Below are positions 9,401-16,258 of a DNA stretch of 33,237 bases, piece by piece. The notes under the pieces are model-generated. The model ran no database searches. It saw nothing but the letters and a program-made list of their open reading frames with translations, and was not told where the DNA came from. The DNA lies in assembly GCA_011390275.1 (NCBI GenBank), contig JAABST010000047.1, positions 1 to 33,237 of the forward strand, given 5' to 3'. Origin of the DNA: Geitlerinema sp. S16 (GTDB lineage: Bacteria; Cyanobacteriota; Cyanobacteriia; Cyanobacteriales; Geitlerinemataceae). The translations under genes and the position numbers were made by a program. How positions within the stretch are numbered: the stretch's first letter is position 1; each line of letters starts with the position of its first letter.

Positions 9401-10031
9401 GTTTGTCATCCTCGTCATAGAGCGGGATTGCGGGTGCAATTTGCAGCACTCCCAGATGAGCCGAGGTGAAAATCGGGCTCCAGGTCGGGCGTCCGCGCTG
9501 GACGGCGGCGAGATACCACGGGCGATCGAGCGGGGTGTAAGGACTCGAACTCTCTTGGCGGATATGCTGCCCCTCGCGATCGAGCTGGTAAACCACACGC
9601 AGCGGAGCCGTGCGTGCATCACGTATTTTGCTAACCATCCCCCCCGGCAGATTTTGCACCCCAATAAACTGACCGTCCGCACGCCCAAAAAAGAGGTAAT
9701 CCACCGCCGTATAGAACTGAAGCTGGGAGAAAAAATGCTGTTCGAGGGCGGTGAAATTCTGGGGGTCGAGAATGTCGGTGGTGATCGCGATGCCGTTGGC
9801 CTGCAAAATCAGGTGCGGCATCTTGAGGTAGTTATCAATATGCGATTCGATTTTGTCGTTGACCTGGACTGTCAGCTCATTGATCGCTTCTCGAACGGCA
9901 TAGCGGCTGCTGCGCGATGCGAGCCAACCGGTCAAGCTCACCGCCCCGATAATCTGCAAGACAAAGGGAACAACAAGGATCGAGTTGAGCGATAGTGGCC
10001 GCCAGCGTCGAGTCAGTCGATCAAGAGACAT
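6477..10031 (-). CDS. Cache-HAMP-histidine kinase-receiver-adenylate cyclase hybrid
   Basis: A 1184-residue membrane sensor. A first TM helix (17-37) and a second (342-364) bracket a periplasmic Cache-type sensor. HAMP (about 365-418) follows, then HisKA with His449 in NTSHELRTP and HATPase_c (N box DENRLQQILYNLIGNAIKF, G boxes DTGIGI and GGTGLGL). The receiver (789-905) has D795/D796, phospho-acceptor D840, T870 and K892. The class III cyclase (about 943-1075) has metal ligands D952 and D996, N1067, R1071 and the base-selecting pair K992/T1060. Lys/Thr is the adenylate cyclase pair of cyanobacterial CyaB1-like enzymes, so cAMP is the expected product. The layout resembles CyaC. A charged low-complexity insert (about 595-665) splits the ATPase domain. 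It diverges from the CHAT-TPR gene. Confidence 0.9.
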   Translation of the reverse strand: MSLDRLTRRWRPLSLNSILVVPFVLQIIGAVSLTGWLASRSSRYAVREAINELTVQVNDKIESHIDNYLKMPHLILQANGIAITTDILDPQNFTALEQHFFSQLQFYTAVDYLFFGRADGQFIGVQNLPGGMVSKIRDARTAPLRVVYQLDREGQHIRQESSSPYTPLDRPWYLAAVQRGRPTWSPIFTSAHLGVLQIAPAIPLYDEDDKLLGVLASTLQLSNVSKFLDALTIGKSGFAVIIEPSGDLVAISTGESVADEAGERISFTDSSNPAIASVARQLKAEFGSFDRITQPQSVVYRVNGDAMHVRATPFRDGRGLDWTIITIVPESDFMAEINASRRLTISLCAVAAIGAIGFGVLIVRWVTTPVRQLSEVAEQLAQGQWTSSQIPEPRSKEVTRLATSFTHMSRQLQTSFRTLEQRNAEMGNLNAELQRLDRLKDEFLANTSHELRTPLNGTIGIAESMLDGAAGDLTPPQRQNLDLIVRSSYRLATLVNDLLDFSKLRYNEIQLQQQPVGIREAVEVVFAFCAPQLHRKPIELIDAISLDIPLVYADENRLQQILYNLIGNAIKFTDQGFIGVTAAILPSTAAVMSLSENADASRDSHDDRNDDRDPSAAKDLDRLDRLDYLGDRDHLDSPSNLGEPGNPDEIHSTHPDPSQPSQPNRQLAITITDTGIGITAEQQTRIFGYFEQADGSTAREYGGTGLGLTLAKEFVELHGGTLSVNSVPGSGSQFCFTLPIAETATIAAATSPATPLAIADTLTDFERAIGLDDDISAPGHNQIAVAARFHILVVDDEPINQQVLLNHLSVEGYRITTAADGREAIAAIDADDPPDLVLLDVMMPKLTGYEVCNILRETYTATQLPIVLITAKNQVEDIVEGLSVGANDYLTKPIRKKELLARINTHLNLSKIGSAYGRFVPREFLRFLQKDSIVDVELGDSVEREMTIVFADIRGFTRLSEGMTPAENFRFINDYLSQMEPVIAEFDGFIDKYIGDAIMALFPNSADDGLQAAIAMLRRLAVYNEARSQQSLELIAIGIGINTGSLMLGTVGGTLRMDSTVVGDTVNLTSRLEGLTKVYGTPLLITHNVVANLQDPAVYCLRTIDHVTMRGKSEAVSIFEVFDGDPSELRSQKYEMKPTFEQAVIDFYQANFEAAQMGFERCLAKAPGDRAAQIYRDRCRLKLV

Positions 10032-10159
10032 AAAGACAGCGAATCGGGCGATTCGAGACGGTAGAGATGCGGTGAAAATCGTGTGCGATAGCCGCCCGCA
10101 ACGTACGATTCATCCGCTTGTAAATCTCGATTATAGAGGTGGCACAAAGCCCAAAGACC

Positions 10160-10186
10160 CCAAAAAACATTTTTTGAGTTTTTTGG
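10160..10186. other. A/T-rich hairpin in the cyclase/CHAT divergent gap
   Basis: CCAAAAAAC and GTTTTTTGG form a perfect 9-bp stem around the loop ATTTTTTGA. It lies in the 10032-10398 gap between two divergent genes, so it is not placed as a 3' terminator. It would sit about 130 bases upstream of the cyclase start and 210 upstream of the CHAT start. Its role is unknown. I see no other clear signal in this gap. Confidence 0.4.
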
Positions 10187-10398
10187 CGAGATCCGCTGAG
10201 ACCTGGATCGGCGCGATCGCGATCGATGTCCATTCCACTGGGCGGATCGGGATCAACGCACCGATCGGGCAGGTTGGGTTAAACCTTGGCGTGGGGGTAC
10301 ATGGACGAGAGCGGCGATCCGTCGTCACTGTTGGGGGAAAGTGAGCGGCTAGAATAAACCTGGTGCTAACCGAGCGATCGGCTCGACTTCGGGGAACC

Positions 10399-12957
10399 GT
10401 GACCCAAGACTTTCACATTTCCATAACGCCCGTTGGCGATCGCGACTATCTGGTTCGCACCGAGCGCGTCGAACCCGGTGTTCCCCTCGCCGAAGAGCAG
10501 GTCACGTGGCCGGTGGATCGCTGGTTACGCCATGCGCGATCGCTGATGCAAGATCCGCTGATCCAAATGCTACAGATCGGGGAAGCACCCAACCTGGATG
10601 ATGGCGGCGATTTAGTCGATTTAGCCGAAAATCCCAGTTCAGGACGCGAATATTTAGAGGGTGATCCCCTGGCCAATCGATCGTCACGATCGGCTCAGGA
10701 TCTCGTGTCGTTGGGCAAAGAGCTGTTCAACGCTTTGTTTTGCGATAGTTTGCGCGATAGCTGGATGATGGCTCAGGCGATCGCCCAACACCGTCAAACG
10801 CCGCTCCGGTTGCGGCTCGGCATCAAAGGCGAACCGCTCAACCGCCTGCCCTGGGAAGTCCTCCACGATCTCGACCAGCCCCTCGCTGCCGGGACAAACA
10901 TCCTCTTTTCGCGCTACCGTCCGAGCAGCCTCTATGGCCCCTTGCCCGCTGCCCTAGCCGCCGATGAGCCGATCCGCATTTTGATGGTGATCGCCACCCC
11001 AAATGATCAAGTGGAGCTTGCCCTGGTTCAGGAAACGCGGGATCTTCTCGCCGAACTCAAGCACTCCCAAACGGCCATGCAGATCACGCTGCTGGAACAC
11101 CCCGATCGCCAAACCCTGACCCAGGCGCTTGAACACGGCAACTATCAGATTTTTCACTATGCGGGTCACAGCATTTCGGGGCGGCACGGCGGCGCGGTGT
11201 CCCTCGTGAGCGAAAAAACTGGGCTAACGGAAATGCTGTCGGGCGAAGATCTGGCCGGACTGTTGAGCAATAACGGGATTCGGCTCGCCATTTTTAACTC
11301 CTGTCGCGGGGCGCATCGCGATCACGATGCGGAACTGGGCGGCGCGAGCAACTTGGCCGAAGCGTCGATCGATCGGCGTATCCCGGCGGTGCTAGCGATG
11401 GCGGAACGTATTCCCGACGATGTTGCCCTCAGCTTAACGCGGCTGTTTTATCGCAATCTGAGTCAGGGCGTGGCGATCGATCTCAGCCTCAGCCGAGCCA
11501 GACAGGGCTTAATTTCGAGCTTCGGATCGCGCCAACTGTATTGGGCGTTGCCGGTGTTTTATCTCCATCCCGAATTTGACGGGCATCTGATGGGGGCTGC
11601 ACCCCGTGAGCAGGCCACGTGGCAAGGCATACCCGATCATCAGTTTCCCGTGCTGACCACGATCGACCTTATCGAGTCGCGCGATGTAGACATAATTGGC
11701 GACTTGGAGTCTGAGCCGGAGTCTGAGCCAGAATCTGAGCCAGAATCTGAGTCTAATTCGAGGTCTAATGCGGGATCTCATTCGGGTTCGATCGCCCAAT
11801 CGCCAGTCCCCTCGGCGGCCAACCCGACGGCGAGAACCAACGACATTGAGCCGGATCTGCTCCCCGATTTATTACCCGACGATCAATTACTCGATGGCTT
11901 AACCGAGACCTCGATCGCCATGCCGATCGATGAACGCATTACACTGCCCGACCCCGAAAATCCCACGGGTCACGACGGCCAAAATCGTCAAGATTCTCGC
12001 GATCGTCGTCACTCTCCCCCCAACCATCAGCAAGCGTCGCCCAGCTCTCGATCCGCGATCTCTCCAGACACCTCCGATCAATCCAGATCACCGGATCGCC
12101 ACCACCTATCGCGATCACAACATCAACCCAACCGCCGGTCACTTCAGCCAACCCCCAAGCTTGTCATCGGCGCGAGCATCATCGTCGCCCTTATCGGCTT
12201 TGGCGGGTGGCAAAGTCTCCGATCGACAATGCGCGATCCGTTCCCCGCGATTGAGACCGCACCCAACGGCGTCGAAAATTCGCCCCCCACGGCGGCCAAT
12301 CTGGAGGCTCGTGTTGCCCAAGCCAGCACCGCGATCGCCCGTGGCGACTGGATGACGGCCTTGCCGATCGTCGAGCAGCTCCTCGATCTCGGTTCCGTCG
12401 AGCGTGCGGGATCGCTATTGGCGTTGATCCCAGTGGAAGCGCTCGATCGCGGCGATGTGCAATTTCTCAAAGGTCGCTGGGCATGGCAAACGCGCGTCGC
12501 CGGTCAGCTCGATGCCAGCTATGACGATGCGTGGCGCTACTGGACGGCGGCGGTGGAACGTCAGCCCGACAATTTGCTATATCGCGCGGCCTTGGGCTGG
12601 GCGTACTACGCTGACGATCGCCTCGATGACGCCGATCGCGTGTGGCGCGACGCGATCGCGCTGCTGGATTCCCCATCTGATGCGGCGAATCTTAGCGTCG
12701 CCGGTTCGAGTCTCGATCGCCAAACTGTTGAACTCTCGCTCCAAGCCGGTCTTGCCCTCGCCCTAGATCGACGTGATCGCAGTGAGGCCGCGATCGCCCT
12801 GCGTGATCTCATCCTGACTCAGGATTCTCTAGCGCTCCAGCCGCAACAGCTCGCCCAAAACTGGCTCTGGACGGCGGAGGCGATCGGGCAATGGCAAACC
12901 CTGCTGATGCGTCGTCCTGCGATCGGTACACCCGCCACGATCGACCCTTCACCGTAG
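10399..12957 (+). CDS. CHAT-domain protein with TM helix and C-terminal TPR-like region
   Basis: An 852-residue caspase-like protein from GTG 10399. Another GTG at 10363 would add 12 residues, but the later start gives TQDFHISITPVG at the N-terminus, as in related cyanobacterial CHAT proteins, and follows a GGGG stretch. The CHAT domain occupies about residues 190-395, with catalytic His257 (FHYAGHS) and Cys302 (FNSCRGA). Then comes a long acidic, Ser/Pro/Asp/Gln-rich linker (about 430-585), one TM helix (about 587-604) and a C-terminal region of TPR-like helical pairs (about 635-840). No signal peptide is present, so the CHAT domain should face the cytoplasm and the TPR part the periplasm. 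It probably cleaves or senses protein partners; the target is unknown. It diverges from the adenylate cyclase hybrid. Confidence 0.85.
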   Translation: MTQDFHISITPVGDRDYLVRTERVEPGVPLAEEQVTWPVDRWLRHARSLMQDPLIQMLQIGEAPNLDDGGDLVDLAENPSSGREYLEGDPLANRSSRSAQDLVSLGKELFNALFCDSLRDSWMMAQAIAQHRQTPLRLRLGIKGEPLNRLPWEVLHDLDQPLAAGTNILFSRYRPSSLYGPLPAALAADEPIRILMVIATPNDQVELALVQETRDLLAELKHSQTAMQITLLEHPDRQTLTQALEHGNYQIFHYAGHSISGRHGGAVSLVSEKTGLTEMLSGEDLAGLLSNNGIRLAIFNSCRGAHRDHDAELGGASNLAEASIDRRIPAVLAMAERIPDDVALSLTRLFYRNLSQGVAIDLSLSRARQGLISSFGSRQLYWALPVFYLHPEFDGHLMGAAPREQATWQGIPDHQFPVLTTIDLIESRDVDIIGDLESEPESEPESEPESESNSRSNAGSHSGSIAQSPVPSAANPTARTNDIEPDLLPDLLPDDQLLDGLTETSIAMPIDERITLPDPENPTGHDGQNRQDSRDRRHSPPNHQQASPSSRSAISPDTSDQSRSPDRHHLSRSQHQPNRRSLQPTPKLVIGASIIVALIGFGGWQSLRSTMRDPFPAIETAPNGVENSPPTAANLEARVAQASTAIARGDWMTALPIVEQLLDLGSVERAGSLLALIPVEALDRGDVQFLKGRWAWQTRVAGQLDASYDDAWRYWTAAVERQPDNLLYRAALGWAYYADDRLDDADRVWRDAIALLDSPSDAANLSVAGSSLDRQTVELSLQAGLALALDRRDRSEAAIALRDLILTQDSLALQPQQLAQNWLWTAEAIGQWQTLLMRRPAIGTPATIDPSP
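11707..11754 (+). repeat. acidic 12-bp coding repeat
   Basis: Four units of GAGTCTGAGCCG or close variants code for the run ESEPESEPESEPESES in the linker of the CHAT-TPR protein. It keeps frame and is a likely length-variable spacer. Confidence 0.85.
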
Positions 12958-13027
12958 CCCCGGCGATCCGGTTTCGCTTACGTTCGCCAGATCTTCAGAC
13001 CTTCAGACCCACACGATCACGATCAAT

Positions 13028-13900
13028 TCAGATATCCTTGGGCGTCAGTTTACTGGGGATCGACTCTGATCGAATGTGACTCCCCGGCGGCAGCTCTCGG
13101 AGTTCGCGCGTTTTCAGCACAATGATGTACTCATAAAACGCCTGCAACATGCACCACGCAAACCCCGCACGACCATCCCAAATCCCGCCCAAACCGAAAT
13201 ACATGTAAAGAAAACGAATCGCAGGACGAAACGGCAAACGCAGCGACAAGCCTTTCAGCGCATGGCGGCGCTTGACCTCCGACTCCCCAAAAAACATTTG
13301 CTTCCAGAGAATTCGCCCGGATTCCAGTTGACGCAGCGTTTCGATCGCCTCGTCACTGGAGTAGCGATTGTGTTTATCCAGCCAGCGACTCAGCCCCTTG
13401 CCCGCCGTATAGTGCGGATAGGTTTCCTTCAAAAAGCCCGTCGTTCCAGTGCAGACCTCGCGCTCCGTATGGCCATAATCGTCAAACCACACCGATCCCT
13501 TGCGAAACAGCCGCAACTGATAGCGCGGGTATTGCGTGCTGTGGCGAATCCAGCGATTCATAAACATCACCCGTTCCGCCACAAAGTAACTTTCATGCTC
13601 CCCAGCTCTAGCGGCTTGGACACACTCCGCGAATAGATCCGGGGTCATCCGCTCATCCGCTTCGAGAATATACACCCAGTCATATTTCGTTTCCACCTGC
13701 TCCAACATCCACGTGCGCTGCTTGCCGTGGCTCTCGAATGCGTGGGGAATGACACGCACGGGATAGCGTTCGGCAATCTCGACCGTCCGATCGCAACTCA
13801 GGGAATCCACCACGATAATGTCATCCGACAGCATGGCCGATTCGATGCACTCTGCAATATCGATTTCTTCGTTATAGGTCAGGATATAAATCGAAAACAT
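13028..13900 (-). CDS. family 2 glycosyltransferase (WaaE/KdtX-like)
   Basis: A 290-residue GT-A fold enzyme. The N-terminus has the family 2 pattern: hydrophobic strand plus TYNE (8-11), VVDSLS with D32, and ILEADER with E80-x-D82 as the metal/nucleotide-sugar site. The segment GKQRTWMLE and a downstream WFDDYGHTE resemble the WaaE-type branch that adds sugars to lipopolysaccharide core or exopolysaccharide. The C-terminus has an amphipathic/hydrophobic stretch (FLYMYFGLGGIW and following) likely to sit at the membrane. A strong Shine-Dalgarno, GGAGGAA, ends six bases before the ATG. It lies downstream of the hpsJ-like gene, behind a terminator, and runs convergently with the CHAT-TPR gene 70 bases away. 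Donor and acceptor sugars cannot be told. Confidence 0.85.
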   Translation of the reverse strand: MFSIYILTYNEEIDIAECIESAMLSDDIIVVDSLSCDRTVEIAERYPVRVIPHAFESHGKQRTWMLEQVETKYDWVYILEADERMTPDLFAECVQAARAGEHESYFVAERVMFMNRWIRHSTQYPRYQLRLFRKGSVWFDDYGHTEREVCTGTTGFLKETYPHYTAGKGLSRWLDKHNRYSSDEAIETLRQLESGRILWKQMFFGESEVKRRHALKGLSLRLPFRPAIRFLYMYFGLGGIWDGRAGFAWCMLQAFYEYIIVLKTRELRELPPGSHIRSESIPSKLTPKDI

Positions 13901-13938
13901 TGCGGTTCCTCCAGGTATCTCCTATCTCCACTCCCGAC

Positions 13939-13982
13939 AAAAACAGCTTCAATCGGGGGACAAAATCCATCAATCGAAGCTG
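13939..13982 (-). terminator. intrinsic terminator of the hpsJ-like gene
   Basis: On the minus strand CAGCTTCGATTG pairs with CGATTGAAGCTG as a 12-bp RNA stem (two G-U pairs), followed directly by TTTTTG. It lies after the hpsJ-like gene and just before the glycosyltransferase. Readthrough or an internal promoter would be needed to express the second gene. Confidence 0.75.
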
Positions 13983-14085
13983 CTTTGGCAAAGGTTGTTT
14001 ATTCGTGTTCGTCGTGTCTTAAGCCAGACCGTTTAACCCGATGCACGATCGTGGGTAGACGATCGCGGGACGACGAATGACACTA

Positions 14086-14886
14086 TTAGCGACGGGGGCG
14101 CATCATACCCTTCAGCCCTGCCCAACTGATCACGATGTAGCCGACCGCTAGCAGCAGGCTGCTCAGACCGACACGAATCGCCGACTTGCCCGCCTCACGA
14201 CCGACCTGGCGCGTCTGCGTTTCTTGCTGTTCGCGCACACGACCCATCACTTGCTCAGGAATATTAGCGACACGCTCCTCAAAGAAATCATCGAGAGCTT
14301 GGGGATTGGTTTTCGCCTCTTCCAGCACGGCCTTAATTTCATCAGGCGTATCGGGGCTATCGATCACAGCTTGCAGACGATCGGGATTTTCGAGCAGGCT
14401 TTTAAACTGCGCTTTCGCATCGACCTGTTGCTGTTCGAGTTGAGTTTGGAACTCTTCCGTTCCGAGCTGTGCATTGAAATTACTTTCGACTCGACGAGCT
14501 TCCGCCTCGATCGAAGCCAGTCTCTCTTGGCTCGCCGAGCGTACATCGTTCAGATGCATCGGCGTCAACAGCAGGAAGAACAGACCCAGAGCCGCCGAGA
14601 GCACCAAGCCCCAGAAGGGAAGGTACTGCCACTTTTTCGTAACGCTACCGCCACGTCCCTCGTCGGTGTCCATCTTGTAGCCCGTAAACATCAGACCGAT
14701 ACCGATCATCGGGATAATGCCGCGATCGACAAACGTCGAAGCCAGGCTGATGCGCCACGCCACATCGAGCGGCTGATAGGGGATCGGTAGAATGATGTAG
14801 TCGAGCAGCGACGAAACAATGAGAATAATACCAACCGTCTTGAGGCTTAGAGCCGCCAGCGACGATCGCTTCTTGGAAGTTTGCAT
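14086..14886 (-). CDS. HpsJ-like membrane protein
   Basis: A 266-residue protein with predicted TM helices at about 14-34, 55-70, 90-110 and 238-257. A long polar, helical region (about 111-235), rich in Glu, Gln and Arg, lies between the third and fourth helix and may form a coiled coil. The N-terminal pattern (Leu-Lys-x-x-Gly, SSLLDYIILP, then FVDRGIIPMIGIGLMFTGY) matches what I recall of the HpsJ family, linked to hormogonium polysaccharide secretion in filamentous cyanobacteria. The glycosyltransferase next to it supports a surface-polysaccharide role. No other hps genes (pilin-like HpsB-D, exosortase) are in the window, so assignment rests on sequence resemblance. The ATG at 14886 has no clear ribosome binding site. 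Confidence 0.55.
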   Translation of the reverse strand: MQTSKKRSSLAALSLKTVGIILIVSSLLDYIILPIPYQPLDVAWRISLASTFVDRGIIPMIGIGLMFTGYKMDTDEGRGGSVTKKWQYLPFWGLVLSAALGLFFLLLTPMHLNDVRSASQERLASIEAEARRVESNFNAQLGTEEFQTQLEQQQVDAKAQFKSLLENPDRLQAVIDSPDTPDEIKAVLEEAKTNPQALDDFFEERVANIPEQVMGRVREQQETQTRQVGREAGKSAIRVGLSSLLLAVGYIVISWAGLKGMMRPRR

Positions 14887-15034
14887 AACAAATTATCGAA
14901 ACTGAAGTTTAAACCGGGAGAGGCGCTTGTCAGATGCCATGTGTCCGATGCAGACTGACTTTAAAGTACGAGAATATTGGGATTTTCGGTAGTCTCCGTA
15001 ACGATCCGATCGTATTTTTCATGTTGTAACCCGT

Positions 15035-15046
15035 CTCTCCGGAGAG
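15035..15046. other. 12-bp perfect palindrome in the leader of the small ORF/CDF operon
   Basis: CTCTCCGGAGAG lies about 85 bases before the small membrane ORF at 15130. It could be an operator or the top of an RNA hairpin in a 5' leader. I cannot match it to a known riboswitch consensus, including the Mn and NiCo classes. The remainder of 14887-15129 holds nothing else clear. Confidence 0.35.
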
Positions 15047-15129
15047 TTGACTTGCTAGGATCTTCGCTTAGGGCAGGTTACATTTACGAATCCTACGAAT
15101 TTACGGTACTCCCGGCTCAAGGAGCCTGC

Positions 15130-15318
15130 ATGATTCGTAAATTGTTGTTCCATCGCTGTCCCATCACTGTACTGGAGATGCTAACCGTATTTCTACTGGG
15201 TTTTGTGAGTGCGATGAGTATTGAAACAAGTATTAATAACGTTTTTTTGACGTTATTTGGGCCATCGAGTCGTGATCGAGGTTGGCTTGTGAGTTTATTT
15301 TATGAATTTGTTTTGTGA
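15130..15318 (+). CDS. small membrane protein upstream of and coupled to the CDF transporter
   Basis: A 62-residue ORF with an excellent Shine-Dalgarno, AAGGAG, five bases before the ATG. It has a basic N-terminus (MIRKLLFHR) and one clear TM helix (about residues 12-30, ITVLEMLTVFLLGFVSAMSI). It contains no repeat or known motif. Its TGA at 15316-15318 lies eight bases before the ATG of the CDF gene, which has no ribosome binding site of its own, so translation is probably coupled. I recognise no family. It could be a small accessory subunit or a leader peptide; a chance ORF is less likely given the ribosome binding site. Confidence 0.5.
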   Translation: MIRKLLFHRCPITVLEMLTVFLLGFVSAMSIETSINNVFLTLFGPSSRDRGWLVSLFYEFVL

Positions 15319-15326
15319 ATTTGGCT

Positions 15327-16223
15327 ATGCCTCAAGACTATCGCCCTCAGGTCAACCGTGTTCTACTGTTTGTGCTTTTTTTGAATGTTGTTGTCCTGGT
15401 CATCAAAGCCTTACTGGGCTGGCGTAGTGGCTCCCTCAGTCTGATGGCGGATGCGCTCCACAGTGTGACCGATAGCGCCAACAACGTCCTCGGCTTAATT
15501 GCAATGTCATTTTCGTCGCCGCAGCCCGATCGCGACCATCCCTACGGTCACCACAAATACGAAGCCATCGGCGCGTTGGGCGTCGCGGCTTTCCTCGGGG
15601 TTGCCTGTCTGGAAATTCTCCAGAGTGCATTCGATCGCATTCTTTTTGGCGCACGTATTCCCGAAATTGAGCCGTTCATGCTCTGGTGGATGCTAATCGT
15701 GGTCGGGATTAATATCTTTGTCGCATTTTATGAGCGTCGGATTGGCGTGAAACTGGGCAGCAAAATTTTAATTGCTGACGCGCACCACACGATGAGCGAT
15801 ATCTGGATCACGCTGACCGTCATCGGTGGCTCGATCGGCGTTTACTTTGGCTACGGCTGGCTCGATCTGGTATTGGCGTTTCCCGTTGCCATCTTGGTCT
15901 TTCGCAGCGGTTGGGACGTGCTGCGGGAAAATCTGCCCTGGCTGGTGGACGAAATGGCGATCGCGCCGGAAGCCATCCATGCAGTCGTGATGCAGGTTTC
16001 AGGTGTGCTCAACTGCCATGACATCGCCTCACGCGGGTTAATTGGCCGTCAAGTGTTTATTGATATGCACCTAATCGTTGACGCGAACGATCTCCGTAAA
16101 GCTCACGCGATTACGGAAGCTGTCGAAGCACAGCTCGAAGCCCGCTACAGCCCTGTGCGCGTGACGATTCATGTGGAGCCTCCGTCCTATGAGTCCGATC
16201 AAATCAGCTACGGGCCGTCTTGA
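15327..16223 (+). CDS. cation diffusion facilitator (CDF) metal efflux transporter
   Basis: A 298-residue CDF protein with six TM helices and a cytoplasmic C-terminal domain (about 205-290). It exports a divalent metal in exchange for protons. The transport site is visible as H45-x3-D49 in TM2 (ADALHSVTD) and H154-x3-D158 in TM5 (ADAHHTMSD). HxxxD in both helices is the zinc-type pattern, so Zn is the best guess; Co, Cd or Fe cannot be excluded. HPYGHHKYE (71-79) is the usual conserved loop. An in-frame GTG at 15315 would overlap the small ORF stop; I take the ATG at 15327, giving MPQDYRPQVNRV. The stop codon lies in an 8-bp tandem repeat. Confidence 0.9.
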   Translation: MPQDYRPQVNRVLLFVLFLNVVVLVIKALLGWRSGSLSLMADALHSVTDSANNVLGLIAMSFSSPQPDRDHPYGHHKYEAIGALGVAAFLGVACLEILQSAFDRILFGARIPEIEPFMLWWMLIVVGINIFVAFYERRIGVKLGSKILIADAHHTMSDIWITLTVIGGSIGVYFGYGWLDLVLAFPVAILVFRSGWDVLRENLPWLVDEMAIAPEAIHAVVMQVSGVLNCHDIASRGLIGRQVFIDMHLIVDANDLRKAHAITEAVEAQLEARYSPVRVTIHVEPPSYESDQISYGPS

Positions 16224-16244
16224 TCCCCTGATCCCCTGATCCCC
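16221..16244. repeat. 8-bp tandem repeat at the CDF stop codon
   Basis: Three exact copies of TGATCCCC. The TGA of the first copy is the stop codon of the CDF gene, and the array fills most of the 35-bp gap to the convergent ABC gene. Confidence 0.85.
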
Positions 16245-16258
16245 AAACTTATCGAACC

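Noticed and set aside
15000..15129. Riboswitch (Mn or NiCo class) before the CDF transporter
   Set aside because: There is a palindrome and a leader, but I could not find the conserved bases of either class.
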